From assembly GCA_964017185.1 (NCBI GenBank), contig OZ024882.1:37062488-37126487 (forward strand): a stretch of 64,000 nt of DNA, written 5' to 3'. Below are positions 26,101 through 33,640 of this stretch, piece by piece. Source of the stretch: Rugalucina vietnamica (taxonomy: Eukaryota; Mollusca; Bivalvia; Lucinida; Lucinidae). The position numbers and the translations under genes were made by a program. Under the pieces are notes generated by a model. It saw nothing but the letters and a program-made list of their open reading frames with translations, did not search any database and had not been told where the DNA came from. The number at the start of each line of letters is the position of its first letter. Position 1 is the stretch's first letter.

Positions 26101-29100
26101 GCAAAACTGTAAAAAGAGAAAAAACGATACCTGCAGACGGTAGTGTCGTTAACTTTGAACCTTGTATCCTGCTTTCTTGTTAAGGTCATGGCAGTCATTC
26201 TAATGATCTCCATCAGAAGTGTCATTCTTTCTTGCCCTTGGGGTAGGGTGTGTATCTTCTGACGCCACACCAAAATTTCATCTGGAGTCAGGGCTTCTTG
26301 ACACATTTCTCCACATTTACATCTAAAGTCAATGATCTCACTCTGAATTGCATTGAAGTCAAGAGCTGTTTGTCTTCGTACTTTAGTGACACCTAAATAA
26401 TGAAGAGGCAAGAAGTAATAAGATAAACCAAATAATATTTGAGTTTGGATCTGATTAAAGGGTTCTTCAGGCATTAAAGTACATTTTATGCTATTGAAAT
26501 GTAACCAGAGGACCATCAGTCTTGAGAGCCCTCACCTGAAGCCTGATCTTGGAGCCTTAAGTCAACATGAATTGACATTGACCTTGAATACTCAGACACC
26601 TATACATTGACTTCATAAGTTGGCTGCCAAGTTTCAGATTTCAGACTGCAATAGTTTCCGAAAATCTGTTGTGTTCACTTATTTCCATGTAAAAGTCCGT
26701 GTTTCCAAAATTGAGCTTGCTGTAAAATAGGTCAAGGTAATCCCAGGGTCATCATTTGATCAAACTATACCAAGTTTCGAGGAAATCGACCCATCGGTTC
26801 TGGAGAAGATTTTTTAATGGATTTGATCATATATGGGGATGGCCGCCATCTTGGTCAAGTGACCAAAATATCGCAAATAAAATTTCAATGCCACATAAAA
26901 TTTCAACTTGATCATCCAAGCAGTTTCAGAGAAGAAGATCTTTGAAAGTGTTACTTAATTTTGATATTTAAATGACATTGGATCAAGGTCATGAAGATCA
27001 AGGTCATTCATGACCTTGACATTAATTAATTACATACCTTCATTAGCTTTATTGGTTGTCTGGTGAGCTAAAAACCATATAAAAATTTGAAATATTTGGC
27101 ATGCTCCAGTATTTATGTCAAACCAGGTTTAATATTGTAACACAATTCAAAACACATTTATTTCTTATGAAACAAATTAATTTGTAGCATGTTTGTTGCC
27201 ATGGCAACCAATGCATCACAAGAACTACACTCATTTTAAAAAACAGGTATGCCCTTTGTTATGCATGTATTTCAAACAGTGTGTGAATTTGTGCCTTCTG
27301 CATTATTCGGTACAGTGGTATAACATTTTGAATAACAGTTAGAATTTTTAGAATTTTAGTCCTAACTTCTTTTCATGACAGTGATATAATGACGTTATCG
27401 CTATGGATGCCGAAACATCATCAACACTTTTCATGATGTCATGTTTAGATTGCATTAACAACATGGCTTTCAACGCTCATATCTTTGCTATTTTTGAAGA
27501 TAATCTCTACAAATTTTCAGGAAATACTCAGATTAACTTGGTCTTTCACAATCTCTTACTTTTTCGACCATAAGACCCTTTTTGTCAGATCTTGGCCCAT
27601 ACAGTTTTCATTAAAAACTCCATCAGCTAAGTCATTTTTTAAAAAAAAAAAAGAACAAATTTATTTTTGTATTATGTTTATCAGGCCTCAAATTCTTCAC
27701 TGCACCATTATTTTATTATATTTCGATATAAAAGACTTCTTGTTTTATGTCTTGGTGTTTAAAATTTTTTGTGCTGTTTGTGCCTGATGTATGTTATAAG
27801 TTTAGGTAACTGAGTGGCCACCTATTGGGAAAATAGCTGCTCATTTGGCTTACAATATGTTTTCATGGATTGTTATACCCCCGGCATATTAGGGGGTATA
27901 TAGTTTTTGCTTTTTCCGTCTGTCTGTTTGTCTGTCTGTAAACTTTTTTTGTGTCAAAGATTTCTCAGGAACTACTTATTCTAGAATTTTAAAATTTGGT
28001 ACAAAGCTTGGGTATGTCAAGTTGTATTGTGTATTTGAGAATCAACAATCTCCGGCTTATCATTCCCTTTATTTATCCATTTTTCTCTCTATCCGAGAAA
28101 ATTTTCCATCATATCAGCTCAGTCTGTATAAGAGTTAGAGACTTCAAATTTTAAATGCATGTTCAGAATAACCAACTCTATTACTGAAAACAAGATTGTG
28201 ATTCTGTGGTTTACTTTTGTCTTCTTTTTTTACTTTGTTTCTTTTCCCATCTGTCACTCCTATACAAATCTGCACCATTTTGTGTCAAAGATTTCTCAGG
28301 GACTATTTAACCTAGAATTTTGAAATTTGGTACAAAGCTTGGGTATGACAAGTTGTATTGTGTATTTGAGAATCAACAATCTCTGGCTTATCATTCCCTT
28401 TATTTATCCATTGTTCTCTCTATCTGAGAAATTTTTCCATCATATCAGCTCAGTCTGTATAAGAGTTAGAGACTTCAAATTTTATATGCATGTTCAGAAC
28501 GGCCTACTCTATTACTGAAAACAAGATAATGATTCTGTAGTTTACTTTTGTCTTCTTTTTTTTACTTTGTTTCTTTTACCATCTGTCACTCCTATACAAA
28601 TCTGCACCTTTTTGTACGGCATAGGAAGTATTAGGGGTATATAGTTTTTGCTTTTTATTTATGAATATATTTTTGTTGGATGTAACACTAGATGTATACC
28701 TTTTTCTGTAATCTGCTTTTTGTCTCAAAGTGGTATGAACGCTGATGGCTACCGCCGGGGGTATGTGAGCTTTGCTCACTTTTGCTATATTCCCATCTCA
28801 GTTTTTTGAGTGTGAATGGTTTTCTGATTGCACCTTTTCCTGATCGTTGCCTACTTTTACCTTTTTCCAAGAAATTAAGTCACTATATGATAGAGCTACC
28901 TTACTTGGCACTCATTTGGGAGCGACCATTTGATTTTCATGGGGTCGGGGAGGGGGCTTGATGATTTTTCGATAAAAAAATTATCCAGGACCAAATTTTC
29001 CATAAAAAAAAAATGTTTTTTTTTTTCTCATTAGTTAGAGACAAATGACCATTTGTATTTGTAACTACAGCACTGAAGGTAGAAAGTGATGAAATTCTGT

Positions 29101-30104
29101 TAAAGAATAACCAAAATAAAAACATGTCTCCCCATATAGGCAGTACGCCTTTATTAAGACAGGGATTCAGGGTGAGCTTGAAGTTGAGTCATCAACAAGA
29201 CAGGAATTTCCCAGTGGGGTGGGGCTGGATTGTTAGCTTACCTCACAGAGCCGAAGGCTCACAGGTGAGCTTAAAAGTGTACCCATGCTACGTTGCCAGT
29301 CAAATGGACAGAATATTGATTATTCTGAAAAAAATAGCCCAAGGGCTTCATCTGCCCCTGGATAAATACCATAATATTCAAACATGTTTATGAATTAGTA
29401 TATGTAGCAGATCTCAGGTAAGCGTTTACAGGACAATTGGTCCTCTGGTTGTACCAGTTGCTCAGGTGATGGACTTTTCTAGGATGTTGGGCATTGTTAC
29501 AAATGACTGCTGCGTATCAGGGTTTATAAGGATTAAGCAATTGGCACTATATTGTAACAAGTTTTGTTCTTACTTGTATCAGCTTGCGAATCTGGGACTT
29601 TTCTTTTTTTAGTTAGCTGTGTAGTAAGATCATCCTCTTGGCCTGAAAACAAAATAAAGAAGGCTTTGTTTTTTTCCATTTTTGTCTGTAAACCCCATCT
29701 GACCAAACACATTGATCGTAATATTATATTATAATTATAACTTTGCCACAAGAAAACATGTATATGGTGTGATGCTTTCCTGATGTGCAACTTAATAAAA
29801 ACAAAAGTATATATTCAATTCTGCTTTTGCATTTTGATCTGTCTAAAATAGCAAGCCACCATTACCCAATAAGTATTTACATATTAATCCAAGGTATTCA
29901 CAAATCAAAAACTACAATTGGAATATCCTTTATAGATTGTATGATTTAAAAATATGATGCTTTTACTGTTTTATTATTATTATTTGTTTGTTTTTTTGAT
30001 AGACCTATAAGATTTTCTTTTATAATTGAGTTTTTCTTAATACCTGTTTCAGTTGGTCCACTAGTTTCAAACAAACACTTGAATAAATCATTATCAGATT
30101 CCAT
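11161..30104 (-). CDS. DUF7869-type protein with a DDE-like motif set, 13 exons
   Basis: Coding exons, 5' to 3' on the minus strand: 30044-30104, 29574-29642, 26131-26392, 24998-25125, 24089-24306, 22531-22651, 19780-19915, 18858-19057, 18070-18136, 17328-17575, 16730-16927, 14991-15204, 11161-11457. The start ATG at 30102-30104 has A at -3, G at +4 and an in-frame TAA directly before it. The product is about 739 residues if the exon 6 frameshift is corrected. Visible features: KKRKV at 32-36, an SV40-like nuclear localisation motif; Cys cluster C68, C70, C74; further Cys at 177, 189, 195; CxxC at 253-256; IIIDGMDQ at 310-317; VQLDNTSRENKN at 392-403; GHTHEDIDQ at 430-438. The last three motifs are those of the DUF7869 family, known to me from many invertebrate predictions. 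The family's function is not established. D313, D395 and E434 are spaced like a DDE nuclease triad (inference). A nuclear role is suggested only by the KKRKV motif. Confidence 0.88.
11611..11673. repeat. Imperfect inverted repeat in intron 12
   Basis: Arms AAAACAAAGGCGC...CTGTGCAGT and ACTGCACAG...CACCTTTGTTTT pair around a tight centre, 150 bases before the acceptor of the last exon. No second copy was noticed in the window. It could be a MITE relic or a transcribed hairpin. Confidence 0.55.
12080..12225 (+). mobile_element. SINE 3' part
   Basis: It contains AACATCCCGACATGACCTTA, GCTGTTGACTGGGATGTTAA, then GCATCAATTCAATCAACC. The same tail follows the tRNA-like head of the SINE at 48975-49140 (TGACTGGGATGTTAAGCCTC). 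It lies in intron 12 of the DUF7869 gene, sense on the plus strand. Confidence 0.6.
12325..12920. repeat. AT-rich cluster of GGATATCC palindromes
   Basis: More than a dozen copies of GGATATCC or a one-base variant are embedded in units such as AAGGATATCCATAAATGAAT, occurring in both directions. A TA dinucleotide run with a T tract (12712-12740) splits the cluster. The frames at 12389-12583 and 12744-12983 are open only because of the repeat. Confidence 0.85.
13211..13290 (+). repeat. Trinucleotide microsatellite (AAT)n then (GAT)n
   Basis: A run of about 14 AAT units is followed by ATG/GAT-type units. It lies in intron 12 of the DUF7869 gene, about 100 bases before the candidate small gene at 13365. 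Confidence 0.95.
13329..13336 (+). promoter_or_regulatory. TCACGTGA E-box/CLEAR-type palindrome
   Basis: A perfect TCACGTGA lies 29 bases before the ATG of the candidate two-exon gene on the plus strand. Such sites bind USF/MITF/TFE-type bHLH factors. Function here is inferred from position only. Confidence 0.3.
13365..13755 (+). CDS. Candidate small two-exon gene, antisense within a DUF7869 intron
   Basis: Exon 1 is 13365-13410 (ATG to AGAG|GTCAGT) and exon 2 is 13652-13755 (acceptor T-tract-GTAG, stop TAA at 13753). The junction keeps phase and encodes about 49 residues. The N-terminus MSRIISFCAISKRIR is basic and free of acidic residues, like a short mitochondrial presequence; the C-terminus includes SWSFAYGTNIYTMCFE. 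A further consensus donor, AAAG|GTAAGTA, follows the stop by three bases, so exon 2 could also be non-terminal in the transcript. No family was recognised. Because it is short, chance cannot be excluded. Confidence 0.3.
13756..14990. other. Rest of DUF7869 intron 12
   Basis: No gene was recognised. The region contains poly-T stretches (14762-14780) and short direct repeats of CAGTGAAAATATCA-like sequence at 14040-14110 (three copies). The ORFs 13715-13909 and 13824-14120 are on opposite strands without family signals. Confidence 0.4.
15205..16729. other. DUF7869 intron 11
   Basis: No exon was seen. A mariner-like end motif TACGAGGGCCATTTGGAAAG is at 15485-15504. The rest is AT-rich single-copy-looking sequence. 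Confidence 0.4.
17114..17161 (+). repeat. (CA)n microsatellite next to a HINE right-end fragment
   Basis: About 23 CA units are followed by CAGGTGAGCGATTGTTTCCC, which resembles the right-end motif in the array element near 54871 (CAGGTGAGCGATCGTTGCCC). Confidence 0.9.
18177..18645. mobile_element. Possible MITE beside DUF7869 exon 9
   Basis: CCTAGGTTACACTGTCCGG at 18177 is roughly inverted by GACAAATGTAACCGCCCAGG near 18625. The termini resemble those of the MITE at 46289-46831 (CCTAGGTTACATTTGGCC). It lies 40 bases from the acceptor of exon 9. The pairing is imperfect, so this is tentative. Confidence 0.4.
19255..19530 (+). repeat. Interspersed repeat 'X', copy 1
   Basis: Shared blocks are AATGATCAGGAAATGACACA, AGAAAGAAATTCCCACTCC and CAATAGGAGGCCACTCAGTT. 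The same series is found at 47930-48140 and, inverted and interrupted, at 27660-28870. It has no coding signal, and the family was not recognised. It lies in DUF7869 intron 7. Confidence 0.75.
20451..22062 (-). mobile_element. HINE-like element with tandem core, minus orientation
   Basis: The minus-strand left end TTTTTAGCTCACGTGAGCC is at 22065-22040 and the right end, GGTCCTCTGG type, is at 20451. The core holds about seven units of roughly 147-170 bp with GTAAGTATATGGGAGCTAATG, GGGGCCATTTTTGACCCCAG and TGGTTTCAGAGAAGAAGA. The same units, inverted, form the array at 52731-55800. A palindromic repeat (20596-20845) sits inside. It occupies much of DUF7869 intron 6. Confidence 0.8.
20596..20845 (+). 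mobile_element. Palindrome-headed repeat 'P', copy 1
   Basis: It begins with the near-perfect 44-base hairpin CTTACACGAGTGG...CCACGAGTGTAAG. Downstream blocks GTGGGCATATTTTCAATGAA and GACGTTACCCACTGGAAAAC recur at 49612-49890, and the inverted left part recurs at 41425-41565. Confidence 0.7.
22531..22651 (-). other. DUF7869 exon 6 with a one-base frameshift
   Basis: The preceding exon (24089-24306) ends on a codon boundary, so this exon must start in phase 0. In that frame it reads NQINTKCADCINLKELIEIQK with the expected CxxC, then fails at TGA. The next exon (19780-19915), which carries IIIDGMDQ, needs two bases carried over, but 121 bases leave one. Reading the second half one frame over gives LEERQRIVRARELHLMEQK, which flows into exon 7. 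The two frames cross at a run of six A (T6 on the plus strand, 22588-22593). Seven would make a continuous 122-base exon. A homopolymer assembly error, a null allele or early pseudogenisation are all possible. Confidence 0.8.
23376..23475 (+). promoter_or_regulatory. Promoter-like island: CRE, YY1-type motif and ATG
   Basis: In AT-rich intron 5 of the DUF7869 gene this short CG-rich block holds a perfect CRE palindrome TGACGTCA (23409-23416), nearby GTCACGT half-sites (23372, 23402), and CAAAATGGCGGAC (23430-23442). The last matches the YY1 initiator-type motif and includes an ATG with A at -3 and G at +4. The ATG frame closes after ten codons at TAG just before GGTAAATAG. It may be an internal start site on the plus strand or a CRE-bearing enhancer. 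Confidence 0.4.
24307..24997. other. DUF7869 intron 4
   Basis: GAAAGGACCAATGGTCCTG at about 24324 is the palindromic end motif of the HINE family, in minus orientation. No matching left end was found, so this is a fragment. No other feature was seen. Confidence 0.4.
25285..25980 (+). mobile_element. CpG-depleted copy 2 of the 3697-4420 MITE
   Basis: The ends TAGTATCTCACTGGCATGCA and AATCCAGTGAGATAGGGGCT match copy 1. Many CG dinucleotides of copy 1 are TG or CA here; for example, CCTCGCGACTGTTTCGCGAA became CCTCGCAACTGTTTTGAGAA. It lies in DUF7869 intron 3. Confidence 0.8.
26504..27072 (-). mobile_element. HINE-like element, minus orientation, single core
   Basis: It starts with CCAGAGGACCATCAGTCTTG and ends near TGGTGAGCTAAAAA, both family termini. 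The interior has ATGGCCGCCATCTTGGTCAA and TCAAGGTCATTCATGACCTT. It lies in DUF7869 intron 2. Confidence 0.65.
27195..27208. promoter_or_regulatory. Perfect X-box-like palindrome
   Basis: GTTGCCATGGCAAC matches the RFX X-box consensus GTNRCC-RGYAAC without a spacer. It lies in intron 2 of the DUF7869 gene. Near-identical TTGCCATGG and CCATGGCAAC strings occur in repeats (55715, 52975), so it may be repeat-derived. Confidence 0.3.
27660..28870 (-). repeat. Repeat 'X' copy, minus orientation, interrupted
   Basis: Both flanks belong to repeat X on the minus strand: GGTAACTGAGTGGCCACCTA (27805) on the left and TGATTGCACCTTTTCCTGAT (28826) on the right. They are separated by a 0.9 kb insertion at 27874-28765. 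Frames here, such as 28688-28870, are not genes. Confidence 0.65.
27874..28765 (+). mobile_element. TATACCCCCGGC-ended element with two tandem units
   Basis: The ends are TATACCCCCGGC (27874) and GCCGGGGGTAT (28754). Inside, a unit of roughly 350 bp is present twice, with nearly identical stretches such as GGTACAAAGCTTGGGTATG and TTGAGAATCAACAATCTC at about 27997-28050 and 28329-28382. The same ends bound the nested element at 30481-33475. Confidence 0.75.
29232..29452 (+). mobile_element. Short HINE-like element
   Basis: The left end TTAGCTTACCTCACAGAGCC and the right end GTAAGCGTTTACAGGACAAT-TGGTCCTCTGG are both present with only about 130 bases between them, a deletion derivative. It lies in DUF7869 intron 2. 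Confidence 0.7.
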
Positions 30105-30480
30105 TTATATAAAAATCATATCACAAATAAAATCAGTTATCTTTCACCAGTCTCTAGGATTCATCAAGTCTTAGATAAAATGCATGGGAAGAAAGTGGTA
30201 TGATAAAGCACCTCCTACTGTACTATTAGCCAATTAAAGGCAGCTGCACAAACTCTCCTCTTCAAGGGGTACAATGTAGTATGGTCTTAGTGGTCAACTT
30301 TTTCATATTCATTGATGTAACTCCATTTGCCTTTAGTGCACTATGTGGAGATACTGTTTGCCTTCTTTGGCTGCTAACAGCATCTGGAATTCTTTTTTTC
30401 TGAAACTACAATTTCAGTTTCAAGAGTATGTATCACTCAAATTTCAGAAAAAAACTAGAAAAAGTGCCTTGAGAGGCATG
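30105..30480. other. Sequence immediately upstream of the DUF7869 start codon
   Basis: No TATA box or CG-rich block is obvious. A spliced 5' leader is therefore possible (see 33557-33640). No other gene was seen. Confidence 0.35.
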
Positions 30481-31006
30481 TATACCCCCGGCTGGTAGCC
30501 CCATTTCCTAGATATGGACCTCTAGCTGCACACCGGACAAGGGCTCTAGAGTCTGATGTCATAGTAAGAAAGCAAACCCTATAAAGTACCTATGGCGCAA
30601 GTGTGAATGATTTCTAAACATGGTTGTAAAGTGAAGTACAGATAAATACAATTTATAAAGAAGTTGACCTCTAGCCCCACCCCCACACATTGACCCTAGA
30701 GTCTGAACATAACATGGTGCCTATGGTCTACATGGGAATGCTTTCTGACAGGACTCTGTGAATGTCAGGATACAGACTTACAAACATTTATCATTGTATC
30801 TATCATATTATGCACCAGTCATTTGTATCCCTGTCCCCCCGGGACCGGGGATAGCGGGGCGTAAGTGCCGGGGTATAACCTGTTATGTGTCCCGGCAGTG
30901 CCGGGGATGTGCAGGGGTTTAAACTTCCCGCCAATATAGCGGGGGAAAATTAGCTCGAGTTCAGTTTTGCTTTATATGTGTGTATCAGGTTATAAATTCA
31001 ATACAA

Positions 31007-32533
31007 GAGGACCATTGACCAATGGTCCTGTAAACGCTCACCTAAGATCTGCTGCATATACCAATAAACATGTTTGAATATTATGGTATTTAACCCCAGT
31101 GCAGGGGCAGATGAAGCCCTTGGGCCATTTTCTTCTTTTTTTTTCAGAATAATCAATATTCTGTCCATTTGCCATGTTCCTGCTGCCTTTCCCTTCAAAT
31201 GACATTTTAACAGTTTTCCCCATTTAAATGCATGGTCAACCCATGCTGACCTTGCCATAAACTGGGTCAAGGTCATTACAGGGTCATGATTTATATATAC
31301 ATTGTAGTACTTAAGCCATAGATGCTTCACACCAAGTTTCTTAGAAATCGGTCCACCGGTTCCGGAGAAGATTTTTGAAGGGTTTTTACCATATATGGGC
31401 ATGGTGGCCATCTTGGTCATGTGACCTTGTTTATTTATATACAAACTGATTCCCCCATTCTATAGATGCTTCACATCAAATTTGGCTTTGATTGGCCAAG
31501 CGGTTTCAGAGAAGAAGATGTTTGAAAAGTATGGTAATATACATGTATAATGCCCCGGGGTTGGGGCAAATATGCCTCTGGGGTCCATTTTTTTTTTTTC
31601 AGTATCATTAATATTCAGTCCTACTGCTGATTTCCTGCAAGACTTTCACTTTAAATGACATTTTAAAGGTTTTCCCCATTCAAATGCATTGGCGACCTAT
31701 GTTGACCTTGCCGTAAAATAAGTCAAGGTCATCTAAAGGTCATAATTTATAAAACATTGTAGTACTTCAGTCCCCAATGTTTCATGCCAAATTTTGTTGA
31801 AATCGGTCCATTGGTTCAGGAGAAGAAGATTTTTAAAGGGTTTTTACCATATATTGGCATGGCAGCCATCTTGATCATGTGACCTGGATTATTTATATAC
31901 ACATTGATTGCCCCATTCTGTAGATGCTTCCTATAAAATTTGGCTTTGATTGGCCAAGTGGTTTCAGAGAAGATCTTTGAATATTTTTGTAATATACATG
32001 TATATTGCCCTGGGGTGGGAGCAGACCAACCCCTGGGGTCCATTTTTTTTTCAGAATTACCTGCCTTCAGTCCATTTGCCCATTTCCTGCAAGTTTTGCC
32101 TTTCAAATGACATTTTAACAATTTTCTCCATTCAAATGCATAGGCGACCTATGTTGACCTTGCCGTAAAATAAGTCAAGGTCATCCAAAGGTCATAATTT
32201 ATAAACACATTGTAGTACTCCAGTCCCCAATGCTTCATGCCAAGTTTCGTTGAAATCGGTCCAGTGGTTCCAGAGAAGAAGAATTTTGAAGGGTTTTTAC
32301 CATATATGGGCATGGCAGCCATCTTGGTCATGTGACCTGGATTATTTATAAACACATTGGTTCCCACTTCCCATAGATGCTCCATATAAAATTTGGGTTT
32401 GATTGGCCAAGCGGTTTAAGAGAAGAAGATCTTTGAAAATGGTGGACGACGGACGGACGACGACGATGGACACCGGATCATCATGGCCATCCTATAAGCT
32501 CACCTTGTGAGCCTAACGGCTCAGGTGAGCTAA
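31007..32533 (-). mobile_element. Inner nested HINE-like element
   Basis: In minus orientation it is complete: right end AGAGGACCATTGACCAATGG at 31007, left end GAGCCTAACGGCTCAGGTGAGCT near 32530. Three core units of about 450 bp contain AAGTCAAGGTCATC, CCATATATGG-type boxes and GCCATCTTGG-CATGTGACC. The ORFs 30998-31444, 31816-32121 and 32149-32385 are frames of the repeat. Similar 'proteins' recur wherever this repeat occurs. Confidence 0.85.
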
Positions 32534-32817
32534 AAATAAAGGTGTATGCAGAAACTGTAATGTGTGCAAAGTTTGTCCTCTTCCGTCCTCTTCCATTGCT
32601 AAATGCAACAGTTACAGATACATTTGGTCTATGTCAACACTGATTGATTCATTTCTTGCATTTTGTGTCCAACCACACTGTCTCGCATTAACTGCCAGAA
32701 CCATATAGCTGTATTTTCACATATGATTTCATGAAAACAAGTCACCTCTGTTGTATTCCAGTAAGCACAATTTCAAGAACATGTATTAATTCCATTTTGA
32801 TAATGCCAAAGGCTCGA

Positions 32818-32848
32818 TGTGTGTGTGTGTGTGTGTGTGTGTGTGTTC
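32818..32848 (+). repeat. (GT)n microsatellite
   Basis: About 15 GT units lie just outside the inner element within the middle element. Confidence 0.95.
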
Positions 32849-33556
32849 AAATTCTCTGAAACCACTAGGCCAACTTATGCCTCATCTCACCACCATGGAA
32901 TAGGTAACTTAAGATTATTCATACAGCTTAAGGTCATTTGTTGTTCCTCATTATATAGTCAGTCCCCTTTAACCCGGGACGGGGGAGGGGGGAAACAAAT
33001 GACTGGATGACTGGTGCATTATAAATCATGTATATCCTAGATATTGGACTCTAGCCCCACCCCAGGGGATGGCACCCACACTTTGGTGTGATGGAATAAA
33101 ACTCTATAGTGTATCTATGATCTAAATAGCTATACATTCCTATGATTGTTTGTTAAGATATTGACTTAGAAAAGAAACATTAACATTGTTAGCAGCACAT
33201 TTTAAAGGTGACCTAGATTTTGACCTCTAGCCCCAACCCCTGGGCATGGACCCTGGGGTCTGAACTCATGGAAACAAAGCAAACCCTACAGGATAACTAT
33301 ATCCCAAATATGAATTATTTCTGATGGTTGGTTCATGAGATACACACAAGAGAATCTTTAACCAAAACTAACCTAAATTCCACAAACATTCCGGAATTAC
33401 AAACTAACTAACTTCTGAAAGGGCGAACGTAAAGACAAAAACTATTCACGTGTCGGCTTAAATGCCGGGGGTATAAAATATCCAGGCTTGAAATTATTTC
33501 TGAAATATGAGTGATGTACGTAACTATATATATGAGAAAAAAATAATGGTACTTAC

Positions 33557-33640
33557 CTGCAAGGACAAAGGATACGGCAAAGCACTTTCATAACAATCTC
33601 ATGGATGCAAACAAAAATACTCGGATGGCCATATATAGAT
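33557..33640 (-). promoter_or_regulatory. Possible promoter and non-coding first exon on the minus strand
   Basis: The minus strand reads TTGTCCTTGCAG|GTAAGT, an ideal splice donor at 33557/33556. A TATATA block (33631-33639, CTATATATGG on the minus strand) lies about 75 bases upstream. A leader exon here could splice to the DUF7869 start exon at 30104 across the nested transposons. No transcript evidence is available. Confidence 0.25.

Larger units (their letters stand above)
30811..33018. mobile_element. Middle nested element, PIF/Harbinger-like
   Basis: The termini TGCACCAGTCATTTGT and ACAAATGACTGG...TGACTGGTGCA are inverted. TTA flanks both sides (30808-30810, 33019-33021), the 3-bp TWA-type duplication of PIF/Harbinger elements. 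Next to the ends are GC-rich stretches (GTGCCGGGG, CCCGGGACGGGGG). No transposase frame was seen, so it is non-autonomous. The family assignment rests on the duplication only. Confidence 0.65.
30481..33475. mobile_element. Outer element of a three-level nest, TATACCCCCGGC ends
   Basis: TATACCCCCGGC (30481-30492) is inverted as GCCGGGGGTATA (33464-33475). Its own interior is a short array with ACCTCTAGCCCCACCCC and GACCCT-GAGTCTGAAC, visible both before 30780 and after 33020. The middle element therefore split one array. Confidence 0.75.

Noticed and set aside
30998..32385. Minus-strand frames with KMAAMPIYGKNPSKIF-type sequence
   Set aside because: They are translations of HINE core units. 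Similar frames occur wherever this repeat appears (e.g. 63624-63836), with no start, splice or codon signals.
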